Assembly: GCF_900104815.1 (NCBI RefSeq)
Contig: NZ_FNTD01000004.1
Coordinates: 3,798,501-3,862,500, forward strand
Origin: Streptomyces misionensis
GTDB lineage: Bacteria; Actinomycetota; Actinomycetes; Streptomycetales; Streptomycetaceae
Reading direction: 5' to 3'
Length of the DNA stretch: 64,000 nt
Numbering within the stretch: the first letter of the stretch is position 1; each line of letters opens with the position of its first letter. The notes under the pieces were generated by a model. The model was given only the letters and a program-made list of their open reading frames with translations, did not search any database and had not been told where the DNA came from. A program made the translations under genes and the position numbers. This document shows positions 17,332-26,099 of this stretch, piece by piece.

Positions 17332-17997
17332 TCAGCCGGGTGTCACCAGGCGGGCCTCGTACGCGAAGACCGCGGCCTGGGTGCGGTCGCGCAGGCCGAG
17401 TTTGACGAGGATGCGGCTGACATGGGTCTTGGTGGTGGACTCGGCGACCACCAGGCGTTCGGCGATCTCCGCGTTGGACAGGCCCTGGGCGATGAGGACC
17501 AGGACCTCGGTCTCGCGCTCGGTGAGGTCGCCGTAGGCCGTGTGGGCGACGGTCAGCGGGTGCCTGGCCTCCGGTAGGCGGGAGAACTCGGAGATCAGGC
17601 GCTTGGTGACCGAGGGAGCGAGGAGCGCTTCGCCGGCCGCCACCACCCGTACGCCGTCGGCGAGTTGGCGGGCCGAGGCGTCCTTGAGGAGGAACCCGGA
17701 GGCACCCGCGCGCAGCGCCTGGTAGACGTACTCGTCCAGGTCGAAGGTGGTGAGCACCAGCACCTTGGCCGCGGCGTCCGCCGCCACGATCTCGCGGGTC
17801 GCCTCGATGCCGTTCAGTTCGGGCATGCGGATGTCCATCAGGACGACGTCCGGGGCGAGTTGCCGCACCCGGTCCACCGCCTCCCGGCCGTTGACGGCCT
17901 CGCCGACGACCTCGATGTCCGGCATCGCGTTCAGCAGGACGGAGAAGCCCTCGCGGACCATCATCTGATCGTCCGCGACCAGTACGCGGATCGTCAT
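17332..17997 (-). CDS. NarL/LuxR-type response regulator 1
   Basis: A 221-residue response regulator. The receiver domain has the acidic pair ADD, phospho-acceptor Asp55 in VVLMDIRMPE, the switch Thr in LVLTTFD, and Lys in FLLKDAS. The LuxR-type HTH follows (LTERETEVLVLIAQGLSNAE, then TTKTHVSRILVKLGLRD). Its ATG overlaps the stop of the upstream kinase by ATGA, so it forms a cognate pair. Very similar to response regulator 2 about 2 kb away, including the HTH recognition helix, so the two may share targets. Confidence 0.96.
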   Translation of the reverse strand: MTIRVLVADDQMMVREGFSVLLNAMPDIEVVGEAVNGREAVDRVRQLAPDVVLMDIRMPELNGIEATREIVAADAAAKVLVLTTFDLDEYVYQALRAGASGFLLKDASARQLADGVRVVAAGEALLAPSVTKRLISEFSRLPEARHPLTVAHTAYGDLTERETEVLVLIAQGLSNAEIAERLVVAESTTKTHVSRILVKLGLRDRTQAAVFAYEARLVTPG

Positions 17998-19343
17998 GCG
18001 CCGCCCTCGGTCTCCGGGGCCGGGACCGGCAGGAAGACCGTCACCTCGTAGCCTCCCTCGTCCGTCCGGGCCGTCGTCATCTCGCCGTCCAGCATGGTGA
18101 CACGCTCCCGCATCCCGGTGAGCCCGTGCCCCGCGCCCGGTGACGGTTTCACCAGGCTCGGCGCGGGCGGCGGGCCGTTGACGACGCGCAGGCCCAGGCC
18201 GCCGAGGACGTAGCCGATCTCCACCCGGGCGCTCGCCCCGGGCGCGTGCCGCAGGGTGTTGCTCAGCGCCTCCTGCACGATGCGGTAGGCGGACAGCTCC
18301 ACCCCCTGCGGCAGTCCGCGCACCGCGCCGGTCACCGCCTTCGTCACGTCGAGACCGGCCTCGCGGACGTTGGCGAGCAGCGCGTCGAGGTCGGCGAGGG
18401 TGGGCTGCGGGGCGTCGGGGGCCTCGTAGTCCTCGGCGCGGACCACCCCGAGGACCCGGCGCAGCTCGGTCAGGGCCGCCACCGCGTTCTCCCGGATGGT
18501 GGCGAACGCCTTCTCCAGCTCCGGCGGCGGGTTCTGCACCCGGTACGGTGCGGCCTCCGCCTGGATGGCCACCACGGACATGTGGTGGGCGACCACGTCG
18601 TGCAGCTCGCGCGCGATGGTCGTGCGCTCCTCCAGCAGCGTGCGGCGCGAGCGCTCGTGCTCGGTCACCGACTGCTGCGCGGTGACCTCCTCCGCGGCCT
18701 GCCTGCGGATCTGCCGTACGGCGACCACCAGCAGGACCAGCGCGGACAGCACCTGCATCTGGGCGACCTGGCTGCTGCCGTCCACCCGGGTGAGGAGGCA
18801 GCTGGCGAAGGAGCCGTACACCCCGGTCAGCACCCACATCCAGGCCGCCGTGCGCGGGCGGGTGCGGACCGCCACGACGGTGAGCACCACCAGGTGGGAG
18901 AAGAAGGTGCCCGGCGTCCATATCCCGCCCCAGTAGTCCTCGCTGACCACGCCGCTGACCAGGGACGCGACGAGGGACAGCCAGAAGGCTCCGGCCGGCC
19001 GCACCAGGGTCAGCAGGACCGGCACCAGGGACAGCAGCCCGCACAGCAGGGTCGGCGCTCCGGAGATGTCGCTGCGCAGCATGCCCAGCCACATGGCCAC
19101 CAGGCCGAGGAAGGCCACCAGGCCGTGCGGGGCCCAGGCGGCGTACTCCCGCATCCGGCCCGAACGGCCGCGCACCAGCCGGCTGCCGGGGCCGAGGCGG
19201 GGCAGCGGGCGGTAGGCGAAGGCCCCGTGGAACAGGTCCTGCCGCAGCCCGGCGAGGGCGTCGGCCGCCAGCCGGAACTCCGGGCTGCGCGGCCGGCCGG
19301 CCCCGGCCGGCGGGGTCGGGTGCGTGTGCGTCGTCTCGGTCAC
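17994..19343 (-). CDS. NarL-type sensor histidine kinase 1
   Basis: A 449-residue sensor kinase with about five to six transmembrane helices between residues 70 and 210, a short coiled linker, HisKA_3 with His248 in ARELHDVVAHHMSVV, and a HATPase domain (VQEALSNTLRHAPG, GHGLTGMRERV). The GTG start has no Shine-Dalgarno, but TACCGT ends 7 nt upstream, consistent with a leaderless transcript. It lacks an extracellular loop of any size, so sensing is probably intramembrane, as in kinases responding to cell-envelope stress. Ligand unknown. Confidence 0.95.
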   Translation of the reverse strand: MTETTHTHPTPPAGAGRPRSPEFRLAADALAGLRQDLFHGAFAYRPLPRLGPGSRLVRGRSGRMREYAAWAPHGLVAFLGLVAMWLGMLRSDISGAPTLLCGLLSLVPVLLTLVRPAGAFWLSLVASLVSGVVSEDYWGGIWTPGTFFSHLVVLTVVAVRTRPRTAAWMWVLTGVYGSFASCLLTRVDGSSQVAQMQVLSALVLLVVAVRQIRRQAAEEVTAQQSVTEHERSRRTLLEERTTIARELHDVVAHHMSVVAIQAEAAPYRVQNPPPELEKAFATIRENAVAALTELRRVLGVVRAEDYEAPDAPQPTLADLDALLANVREAGLDVTKAVTGAVRGLPQGVELSAYRIVQEALSNTLRHAPGASARVEIGYVLGGLGLRVVNGPPPAPSLVKPSPGAGHGLTGMRERVTMLDGEMTTARTDEGGYEVTVFLPVPAPETEGGA

Positions 19344-19350
19344 GGGGAGA

Positions 19351-19421
19351 ACGGTAGGCGGCGGACCGGTTCCGGTCGTCAGCTTGGAGAGGGGTTCCGC
19401 GGGGTCCGTCTCAGGTACTAC
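19351..19421 (-). promoter_or_regulatory. promoter P1 of two-component system 1 with 13-bp shared element
   Basis: On the minus strand GTAGTACCTGAGA (19421-19409) is followed after a conserved ACCCCGCGG block by a GACG-type -35 and the -10 TACCGT (19356-19351). The same element, spacer block and -10 position recur at promoter P2 (23837-23766). The element lies about 65 bp before the -10, as expected for a response regulator that activates transcription. Confidence 0.6.
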
Positions 19422-19444
19422 ACGCGGCCTTCGGGACGGGGAAC

Positions 19445-20125
19445 TCAGCGGGTGCCGGGACGGACCAGCCCGGACTCGTAGGCGAAGATCGCGGCCTGGG
19501 TGCGGTCGCGCAGCCCCAGCTTCACCAGGATGCGGCCCACGTGCGTCTTCACGGTCTGCTCGGCCACCACCAGCCGCCCGGCGATCTCCGCGTTGCTGAG
19601 TCCCTGCGCGATCAGCGCCAGCACCTCGGTCTCCCGCTCGGTCAGCTCGCCGACGCGCCGGCGCAGCGGGGAGCGGCGGCCGCCGTCCAGCCGGGAGAAC
19701 TCGGTGATGAGGCGCCGGGTGACACCGGGCGCGAGCAGGGCGTCGCCGCCGGCCACCACCCGTACCGCCTCGGCCAGTTTGTCGGCGGAGGCGTCCTTGA
19801 GGAGGAACCCGGAGGCACCCGCGCGCAGCGCGTCGTACACGTACTCGTCCAGGTCGAAGGTGGTCAGCACCAGGACTCTGACGCCCGGTTGGGCCGCCGC
19901 TATGTGCTCGGTGGCCTGGATGCCGCCGAGTTCGGGCATCCGGATGTCCATCAGCACGACGTCCGGACCGAGTTCGGCGGACTTGGCGATGGCGTCGCGT
20001 CCGTCCACCGCCTGCCCGACCACCTCGATGCCGGGCTGCGCGTCGAGCAGCACGGTGAAGCCCTGCCGCACCATCTCCTGGTCGTCGGCGATGAGTACGC
20101 GGATGGTGCCGGCGCCGCTCGTCAT
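19445..20125 (-). CDS. NarL/LuxR-type response regulator 2
   Basis: A 226-residue response regulator, paralogous to regulator 1. The receiver has ADD, Asp60 in VVLMDIRMPE, Thr in LVLTTFD and Lys in FLLKDAS; the HTH (GELTERETEVLALIAQGLSN; TVKTHVGRILVKLGLRD) is nearly identical to that of regulator 1. ATGA overlap with the kinase upstream. Last gene of a four-gene operon: DUF1023 hydrolase, acyltransferase, kinase, regulator. Confidence 0.96.
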   Translation of the reverse strand: MTSGAGTIRVLIADDQEMVRQGFTVLLDAQPGIEVVGQAVDGRDAIAKSAELGPDVVLMDIRMPELGGIQATEHIAAAQPGVRVLVLTTFDLDEYVYDALRAGASGFLLKDASADKLAEAVRVVAGGDALLAPGVTRRLITEFSRLDGGRRSPLRRRVGELTERETEVLALIAQGLSNAEIAGRLVVAEQTVKTHVGRILVKLGLRDRTQAAIFAYESGLVRPGTR

Positions 20126-21519
20126 GGGGTCTGTTCTCCTGTCGTGGGCAAGGGGGCCGGGGACGGCCCGTCGGGCGGGGTGCCCTCGGGCCGGGTGCCG
20201 CCGCCGGGGAGGAAGGCCGTGACCGCGAAGCCGCCCTGCGGGGTCGCGGCGGCGGTGACCCGGCCGCCGAGCATCGCGGCCCGCTCGCGCATGCCGAGCA
20301 GCCCGTGCCCGGCGCCCGGCGAGGGCGGAACCGCTTCCCGCGGGCGGGAGTTGACGATCTCCAGGTGCAGTCCGTCGAGGCGGTGCGCGACCTCGACGCG
20401 CACCGTGGATCCCGGCGCGTGCCGCAGCGCGTTGCTCAGCGCCTCCTGCACGATCCGGTACGCCGACAGCTCCACGCCCGGGGCGTACGGCCGCACCCTC
20501 CCCCGTACCTCGGCACTCACCTCCATCCCGGCGGCGCGGGTGTTGTCGAGCAGGGTGCCGAGCCGGGCCAGGGTGGGCTGGGGGGCGTCGGGGGCGGCGC
20601 CGGTGCCGGGGGCGCCGAGCCCGTAGGGGCCCTCGGGGTCCTCCGGGTGCTCGGAGCGCAGCACCCCGAGGACCCGGCGCAGTTCGGTCAGGGCCTCCAG
20701 CGCGTTCTGCCGGATGCCCGCGAGGTTCTCGATCAGCTCGGGCGGCGGCCGCTCCACGAGGTGCGGTGCCACCTGGGCCTGGATGGAGATGACCGACATG
20801 TGGTGGGCGACCACGTCGTGCAGTTCCCGGGCGATCCGGCTGCGCTCCTCCAGGAGGGTGCGGCGGGCCCGTTCCTCGGCGGTGAGGCTGGTCTGCTCCA
20901 CGAGTTCGGCGCGTGCCTCCTGACGGCCGCGCACGGCGATGCCGAGCACCACGACCACCGCGGACAGCACCACCGCGGCGACCCCGGTCGGCTGGTATAC
21001 CTGCCCGCCCCAAACCCCCTCCAGGGCCCAGGTGAGCAGCGCCGTCAGGGCCAGGGCCTCGATCGCCACCCGGGCGCGCACCCGCAGCGCGAGCAGCAGC
21101 AGGACGAGCAGGTGCGCGATGATCCCGGCCGCGGTCCAGGGCCAGGAGAACACCACCCCGGGCGTCCGGCCGAGCCCCCCGTGCACCGCGGCGGCGCACA
21201 CCAGGGCCGCCGTCAGAGACAGCCACCAGGCGGCGAGGGGCCGCCCCAGCGCGAGTACCGGGGCGGCGCCCTGCGCCAGACCGATCGCGAAGGCCGCGCC
21301 CAGGCTCAGCCCCCCGTTGTTCGCGAGCTGCGCCACACCGCCGGTCGCCACCCCGAACGCGGCCAGGGACACCAGTCCGTGCGGCAGCCAGCGGACCCAG
21401 ACGAACGCGGGCAGCGGATCGCGCCGCACGGTGCACAGGTCGTCCCGCAGCACCCGCAGCCCCCGCCGCACCCCGTCCGCGCGCACCGCGAACCCCCGAC
21501 GACCCCCCGTTTCCGTCAC
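20122..21519 (-). CDS. NarL-type sensor histidine kinase 2
   Basis: A 465-residue membrane kinase paralogous to kinase 1. Six or so helices (residues about 45-195) precede a coiled linker, HisKA_3 with His234 in ARELHDVVAHHMSVIS, and HATPase motifs VQEALSNALRHAPG and GHGLLGMRERA. GTG 21519 (11 bp after the acyltransferase stop, with AAGGTGG upstream) is preferred; the longer frame to 21660 would overlap that gene and reads as low-complexity sequence. The signal is unknown; linkage to an acyltransferase and a secreted hydrolase suggests cell-envelope physiology. Confidence 0.94.
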   Translation of the reverse strand: MTETGGRRGFAVRADGVRRGLRVLRDDLCTVRRDPLPAFVWVRWLPHGLVSLAAFGVATGGVAQLANNGGLSLGAAFAIGLAQGAAPVLALGRPLAAWWLSLTAALVCAAAVHGGLGRTPGVVFSWPWTAAGIIAHLLVLLLLALRVRARVAIEALALTALLTWALEGVWGGQVYQPTGVAAVVLSAVVVVLGIAVRGRQEARAELVEQTSLTAEERARRTLLEERSRIARELHDVVAHHMSVISIQAQVAPHLVERPPPELIENLAGIRQNALEALTELRRVLGVLRSEHPEDPEGPYGLGAPGTGAAPDAPQPTLARLGTLLDNTRAAGMEVSAEVRGRVRPYAPGVELSAYRIVQEALSNALRHAPGSTVRVEVAHRLDGLHLEIVNSRPREAVPPSPGAGHGLLGMRERAAMLGGRVTAAATPQGGFAVTAFLPGGGTRPEGTPPDGPSPAPLPTTGEQTP

Positions 21520-21529
21520 GCCCACCACC

Positions 21530-22765
21530 TTAGACACGCGTCCCAGGGCCGACACGGGGGGCGGCCCCCGGTTCCGCGCCGCCCCGGTGCACCCGGACGA
21601 CCCGGCCGCGCCGCGCCCGCGACCGGCGGCCCCCGCCCTGCTCGCAGGACCGGAACGCACCCCAGCACACCGCCAGGACCAGTGCGAACACCGGCAGCCA
21701 CAGCAGTCGTACGGCGATCCAGGCCGGGCCGTCGGGGGCGGTGTGCAGCCCGGGCAGCGGGCCGGCCGGGAGCGCGGCGGCCGTGGTGGCCATCAGGGCC
21801 GTCTGGTGCCACAGGAAGACGGTCATCGCGGAGAGGTTGACGGTGGCCACCGCCGCCCAGAGCAGCGGGCGGCGCATCGCGCGGCGCAGCCGGTCGCGCA
21901 GCAGCAGGGCGAGTCCGCACTGGGCGAGGCCGAAGGTGACGGCGGCGAGGGTCGGCGGGTTCAGGTTGGAGACCGCCGCGCCGGGCACGCCGACCATGGC
22001 GGCCGGATAGCCCGCCAGCGCGACGAGGGCCGCCGTGGCCGCCGCACCGCAGGCCAGCAGGGTCCAGCCCGCGCGGCGGGTGTCCAGTTCCCCGCGGGTC
22101 CAGGCGGCGCCGAGGGTGTAGGGGACCAGCCAGCCCGCGGCCAGGTTGACCCAGCCGAGCCAGTGGGGACCGAGGTGCAGCCCGAAGCGCAGCACGTCCA
22201 CGTGCAGCACCACCGCGAGCGGCCACAGGGGGTGCAGGCGGGCGACGAGCGGAGTCACGGCGGTCAGCGCGGCGAACACCAGCAGGAACCACAGCGGGGA
22301 CAGGGCCAGTTTGACGAGGGTGTGGACGGTGTCCGGCGGGGCGCCGGTGAGCAGCAGGCCCGCGGTGACCACGGCCCACAGGCACAGGAGGGCGACGGCC
22401 GGGCGGACGAGGCGGATGAGCCGGGCGCGCAGCCACTGCCCGTACGACATCCCGCGGGCCCGCGCCGAGGCCAGGCTCCTGGTGGCCACGTGCCCGCCCA
22501 CCAGGAAGAACAGCGCGAGGGTCTGGAAGGCCCAGGAGATCGGGGCCAGCCAGGGCATGCGGTGCAGGGGGCTCGCGGTGTGCAGCCCGCCGTCGTGGGC
22601 GACCAGCGCGGTGACCAGCCAGTGGCCGAGGACGACCCCGAGGATCGCCCAGGCGCGCAGGGCGTCCACGGCACGGTCGCGGGAGTCGGGGGTGGCGGCG
22701 TCGATGTGCCGGGCGCCGCGCCGTACCGCCTGTCGTATGCCGGAGTTGTCGGTGCGCTCAGCCAC
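21530..22765 (-). CDS. acyltransferase 3 family membrane protein
   Basis: A 411-residue integral membrane acyltransferase (OafA/NodX-like superfamily) with about ten helices. The family opening RDRAVDALRAWAILGVVLGHWLV carries the conserved Arg and catalytic-type His at the membrane face; WAFQTLALFFLVGGHV is the second signature. It probably transfers an acyl group onto a surface glycan or lipid. It overlaps the DUF1023 gene by 8 bp and is followed 11 bp later by kinase 2. The substrate is unknown. Confidence 0.9.
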   Translation of the reverse strand: MAERTDNSGIRQAVRRGARHIDAATPDSRDRAVDALRAWAILGVVLGHWLVTALVAHDGGLHTASPLHRMPWLAPISWAFQTLALFFLVGGHVATRSLASARARGMSYGQWLRARLIRLVRPAVALLCLWAVVTAGLLLTGAPPDTVHTLVKLALSPLWFLLVFAALTAVTPLVARLHPLWPLAVVLHVDVLRFGLHLGPHWLGWVNLAAGWLVPYTLGAAWTRGELDTRRAGWTLLACGAAATAALVALAGYPAAMVGVPGAAVSNLNPPTLAAVTFGLAQCGLALLLRDRLRRAMRRPLLWAAVATVNLSAMTVFLWHQTALMATTAAALPAGPLPGLHTAPDGPAWIAVRLLWLPVFALVLAVCWGAFRSCEQGGGRRSRARRGRVVRVHRGGAEPGAAPRVGPGTRV

Positions 22766-23717
22766 GGGTCACCTCGGAGGTCTCGCCGCGGGTGATCCGG
22801 GCCAGGTTGGCGAGGGAGGCCGAGCCCGGGGTGAAGTAGCCGCTGTGGCCGGCCGCGCCCGCGTCGAAGACCCGGGCGCCGAAGCCGCGGGAGACGGGGT
22901 CGGTGCCGAAGCCGACGGTGGCGAGGAGCAGGTCGGCGCGGACGTGCGGCACATAGGCCACCCAGTCGCCGGTGCCGCGCGCCGCCCAGACGCGGGCGGT
23001 GGTGCCCAGGTCGGGCACGTCGTCCGCGCCGGTGCCGGGGCTGCCGACCAGGACGATGTCGTCCGCGTCGAGCCCGCGCGCGGCCCGGCCGCAGACGACC
23101 GAGCCGTAGGAGTGGCAGATCAGGGAGAGGTGCGCGCGGGCGGGCACCAGGGAGCGCAACTGCCGTACCAGCGCCCGCAGTCGGGGAGCGGCCTCGTCGG
23201 CGCGGGTGGTGGTGGTCACCGTGGTGCTGACGGTGCCGGGGGTGGTGTAGCCGAGCCAGGCGACCACGGCGGTGCGCGGACCAGTGGCGGCGTGCAGGGC
23301 GGCGGCGGCCCGGTGGAAGCGGGCGTAGGTGTCCAGGGAGGTGTCCGAGCCGGGGACCAGGACCGCGATGTGGTCGGCGTGGGCGAGATCGCCGAACACC
23401 TCGGTGGCGAGGCCCGCGCCCCGCCCGTCGAACGCCAGCAGCCGGCGGTCCGCCGCGGCCAGGGCGCGGTCGGCGGCGGCGCGCCGGGAGTCGCCGTGCG
23501 CGGCGGCCGTCCCGGCCGCGCGGCCGGCGTCGGCGCGGTTCGCGGCGTAGGCGGCGGCGAGGGTGGCCGGGGTGAGGCGCGGGAGGGCCGCGGGAGCGGG
23601 GGCCGGAATGCGGGGGCGGGCCGCGGCGGAGAGGGGGACGGTGAGGGCCGCGGTGAGCAGGGCGGCGACGAGTGCGCGGCGCGCTCGGCGGCGTCGGGTG
23701 CGGGTCGGGTGCCCCAT
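22758..23717 (-). CDS. secreted or membrane-anchored alpha/beta hydrolase (DUF1023)
   Basis: A 319-residue DUF1023 hydrolase. An Arg-rich n-region and hydrophobic helix (RRALVAALLTAALTVPLSA) form a signal peptide or anchor. The hydrolase core has HIAVLVPGSDTS and the nucleophile elbow ICHSYGS, where the usual first Gly of GxSxG is Cys; AGHSGYF supplies the likely catalytic His. ATG 23717 is chosen because AAGGAAG lies 6 nt upstream. First gene of the four-gene two-component operon, behind promoter P2. Esterase or lipase activity is inferred only. Confidence 0.85.
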   Translation of the reverse strand: MGHPTRTRRRRARRALVAALLTAALTVPLSAAARPRIPAPAPAALPRLTPATLAAAYAANRADAGRAAGTAAAHGDSRRAAADRALAAADRRLLAFDGRGAGLATEVFGDLAHADHIAVLVPGSDTSLDTYARFHRAAAALHAATGPRTAVVAWLGYTTPGTVSTTVTTTTRADEAAPRLRALVRQLRSLVPARAHLSLICHSYGSVVCGRAARGLDADDIVLVGSPGTGADDVPDLGTTARVWAARGTGDWVAYVPHVRADLLLATVGFGTDPVSRGFGARVFDAGAAGHSGYFTPGSASLANLARITRGETSEVTRG

Positions 23718-23765
23718 GGTCGGCTTCCTTCCGGCCGGCCCGTCCATCGGGCTTGACCGGTAAGG

Positions 23766-23837
23766 AAGTTATGGACCGAGGGGTGTCGTCGGCGTCCCGC
23801 CGGGGAGCCGTCCCGCGGGGTGGCTCTCAGGTACTAC
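23766..23837 (-). promoter_or_regulatory. promoter P2 of the hydrolase-acyltransferase-kinase-regulator operon
   Basis: GTAGTACCTGAGA (23837-23825, minus strand) is identical to the element in P1 and is followed by the same ACCCCGCGG block, a GACG-type -35 region and the -10 TAACTT (23771-23766), all within 1 bp of the P1 spacing. The transcript would have a leader of about 40 nt before ATG 23717. Confidence 0.6.
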
Positions 23838-23864
23838 GGGTATGACCGGGCCGGCGCCCGGGGC

Positions 23865-24746
23865 TCACCAGGCGAGCTGGGCTATCTCCTCCGCGACGAC
23901 CGCGCAGGCGTCCGCCGCCGGGTCGATCAGCGGGAAGTGGCCGACGTCCGCCAGCAGCGTCAGGCCCACCACCTCCCCCGCCTTGGCCGCGGCGTCCGCG
24001 TACGACTCGGCCACCTCCTGTGGCACGACCAGGTCGGCGCGGCCCTGGACGACGGTGGTGGCGATGCCCGTCGGCAGGAGGAGGACGGGGTCGGCGTACG
24101 GCCGGCGTGCCTCGAAGTGCTCGGGTCCGCCGAGGAGTTGCAGGGACGCGTGCTCGCAGGAGCCCAGTTCCTCGGCCACCGCCAGGTCGGCGAGCGGGGC
24201 GAGGGCGACGACGCCGCGCAGCGGGGCGGGTCCGGGGGTGCGCCAGGGCGAGTCGGCGGGCAGGACGTGCCGGGCCGCGGCCCACAGGGCGAGGTGGCCG
24301 CCCGCCGAGTGACCGGTGAGGACGGTACGGCGCCGATCGGCGCCCGGCAGCGCCTCGCGGACCAGGTCCGGCAGGGCGTCCAGGGCGGCGGCCACGTCCG
24401 CGAAGGTGTCCGGCCAGCGGCCGGCGGGCGGGGTGGCGCCCTCGCCCTCGCCCTCGGTGTCACCGCCGCGCCGGTACTCGACGTTGGCCACCGCGAAGCC
24501 CCTGCGGGCCAGGAAGTCCGCGAAGGGCGTGGCGTGTCGACGGTCGAAGCGGGCACGCCAGGCACCGCCGTGCAGGACGACGACCAGCGGCGCCGGGGTG
24601 TCCCCCGCCGTGCGCGGCGCGTAGAAGTCGATCACCTGGTCGGGGTGGGTGCCGTAGGCCGCGGTGGCGTCGGGCGCGACGGGGGCGTGCGAGAACGCGG
24701 ACTCTTCCTCGGCGGCGGCACGGGCTGCTGCGGCTGCGTCCGGCAT
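23865..24746 (-). CDS. alpha/beta hydrolase, probable kynurenine formamidase
   Basis: A 293-residue cytoplasmic alpha/beta hydrolase. It has the oxyanion motif HGGAW, nucleophile GHSAGGHL, acid loop QGRADLVVP and catalytic His in DVGHFPLID. HGG-x-W and the neighbouring kynU and kynA genes fit N-formylkynurenine formamidase, which would complete tryptophan to anthranilate; the family also contains generic esterases. ATG 24746 is preferred to 24761. It is separated from kynU by a hairpin, so it probably has its own promoter. Confidence 0.75.
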   Translation of the reverse strand: MPDAAAAARAAAEEESAFSHAPVAPDATAAYGTHPDQVIDFYAPRTAGDTPAPLVVVLHGGAWRARFDRRHATPFADFLARRGFAVANVEYRRGGDTEGEGEGATPPAGRWPDTFADVAAALDALPDLVREALPGADRRRTVLTGHSAGGHLALWAAARHVLPADSPWRTPGPAPLRGVVALAPLADLAVAEELGSCEHASLQLLGGPEHFEARRPYADPVLLLPTGIATTVVQGRADLVVPQEVAESYADAAAKAGEVVGLTLLADVGHFPLIDPAADACAVVAEEIAQLAW

Positions 24747-24869
24747 GCTCCAACCTCTCATCGACGGGGCGGCGTTCGGCGACCGGGCGGGATGATCACG
24801 GCGGCCGTTGGCGGGACGGTATCAGGCGGATGACGTGCGGGTACGGGGGCGGGGGCGGGAACGCGCGGC

Positions 24870-24906
24870 GGCGCCGGGGGCCTTCGGGAAGCCGCCCCCC
24901 GGCGCC
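24870..24906 (-). terminator. terminator of the kynA-kynU operon
   Basis: An 11-bp GC stem (GGCGCCGGGGG with CCCCCGGCGCC) and 15-nt loop lie 9 bp after the kynU stop. Confidence 0.6.
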
Positions 24907-24914
24907 CACCGGGA

Positions 24915-26099
24915 CTACCTCAGCAGGGAGCCCAGGATCCGCGCCGCCCGCTCCGCGTCCGCGAACGTCGTGTACAGCGGCGTGAAACCGAAGCGCAGCA
25001 CGTCCGGCTGCCGGAAGTCGCCCACGACGCCCGCCTCGATCAGCCGCTTCATCACCTCACCGGCGTCGTCGCAGCGCAGCGAGACCTGGCTGCCGCGCCG
25101 CCCGTGCTCCGCGGGCGTCACCGGCTCCACCCGGCCCGGCTCGGTGTACGCGGCCACGCACTCCAGGAAGAAGTCGGTCAGCGCGAGGGACTTGGCGCGC
25201 ACGGCGTCGATGTCCACGCCGTCCCAGACGTCCAGCGCCGCCTCCAGGGCCAGCATGGACAGGATGTCCGGGGTGCCGACGCGCCCGCGCGCCGCGCCCG
25301 GCGCCGGGGCGTACCGCGGGCTCATGCCGAAGGGTTCGGCATGGGAGTTCCAGCCGGGCAGCGGGGAGTCGAAGCGCGGTTGCAGCTCGCGGCGCACGTA
25401 CAGGAACGCCGGTGCGCCCGGGCCGCCGTTCAGGTACTTGTAGGTGCAGCCGACCGCGAGGTCGACGCCGTGCTCGTCCAGCCCCACCGGCAGCGCGCCC
25501 GCGCTGTGGCACAGGTCCCAGACCGCGAGGGCACCCGCGGCGTGGATCGCGGCCGTCAGCGAGGGCAGGTCGTGCAGCCGGCCGGTGCGGTAGTCGACGT
25601 GGTTGAGCAGCACCGCCGCGGTACGCGGACCGAGCGCGCCCGGCACCTCGTCGGGCGTCAGGGCGCGCAGCGTACGGCCGGTCAGCCGGGCCGCCGACTC
25701 GGCGATGTAGCCGTCCGTGGGGAAGGTGGTGGCGTCCACCAGGATCTCGGTGCGGTCGTCGCCGGCCAGCCGCACCGCGCCCACGAGCGCCTTGAACACG
25801 TTGACGCTCGTGGAGTCGCCCACCACGACCTGTCCCGGTGCCGCGCCGACCAGCGGGGCGATCCGGTCGCCGATCCGCTCCGGCGCCGTCCACCAGCCGC
25901 TCTCCGTCCAGGAGCGGATGCGCAGCTCGCCCCACTCGCGGCGCACGACGTCCGCCACCCGGTCGGGCACGTGCGCGGGCAGCGCGCCGAGGGAGTTGCC
26001 GTCGAGGTAGACCACGTCGTCCAGGGCGAACCGGGAGCGCAGCGGCGCCAGTGCGTCCGCCGCGTCCAACCGCTCGGCCCGCAGGTTGAGTTCAGACAT
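24915..26099 (-). CDS. kynU: kynureninase
   Basis: PLP-dependent kynureninase cleaves kynurenine to anthranilate and alanine. The 394-residue length is normal. Conserved features are the N-terminal FALDDVVYLDGNSLG, VGDSTSVNVFKAL for phosphate binding, DLCHSAGALPV, and the Schiff-base Lys in CTYKYLNGGPGAPAF. It overlaps kynA by 8 bp and forms an operon with it. Anthranilate made here may feed tryptophan salvage, quinolone-type metabolites or catabolism. Confidence 0.96.
   Translation of the reverse strand: MSELNLRAERLDAADALAPLRSRFALDDVVYLDGNSLGALPAHVPDRVADVVRREWGELRIRSWTESGWWTAPERIGDRIAPLVGAAPGQVVVGDSTSVNVFKALVGAVRLAGDDRTEILVDATTFPTDGYIAESAARLTGRTLRALTPDEVPGALGPRTAAVLLNHVDYRTGRLHDLPSLTAAIHAAGALAVWDLCHSAGALPVGLDEHGVDLAVGCTYKYLNGGPGAPAFLYVRRELQPRFDSPLPGWNSHAEPFGMSPRYAPAPGAARGRVGTPDILSMLALEAALDVWDGVDIDAVRAKSLALTDFFLECVAAYTEPGRVEPVTPAEHGRRGSQVSLRCDDAGEVMKRLIEAGVVGDFRQPDVLRFGFTPLYTTFADAERAARILGSLLR

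Noticed and set aside
17332..19092. A single 586-codon frame fusing regulator and kinase regions
   Set aside because: The first two thirds is frame-shadow of the kinase; ATG 17997 with ATGA overlap gives the real response regulator.
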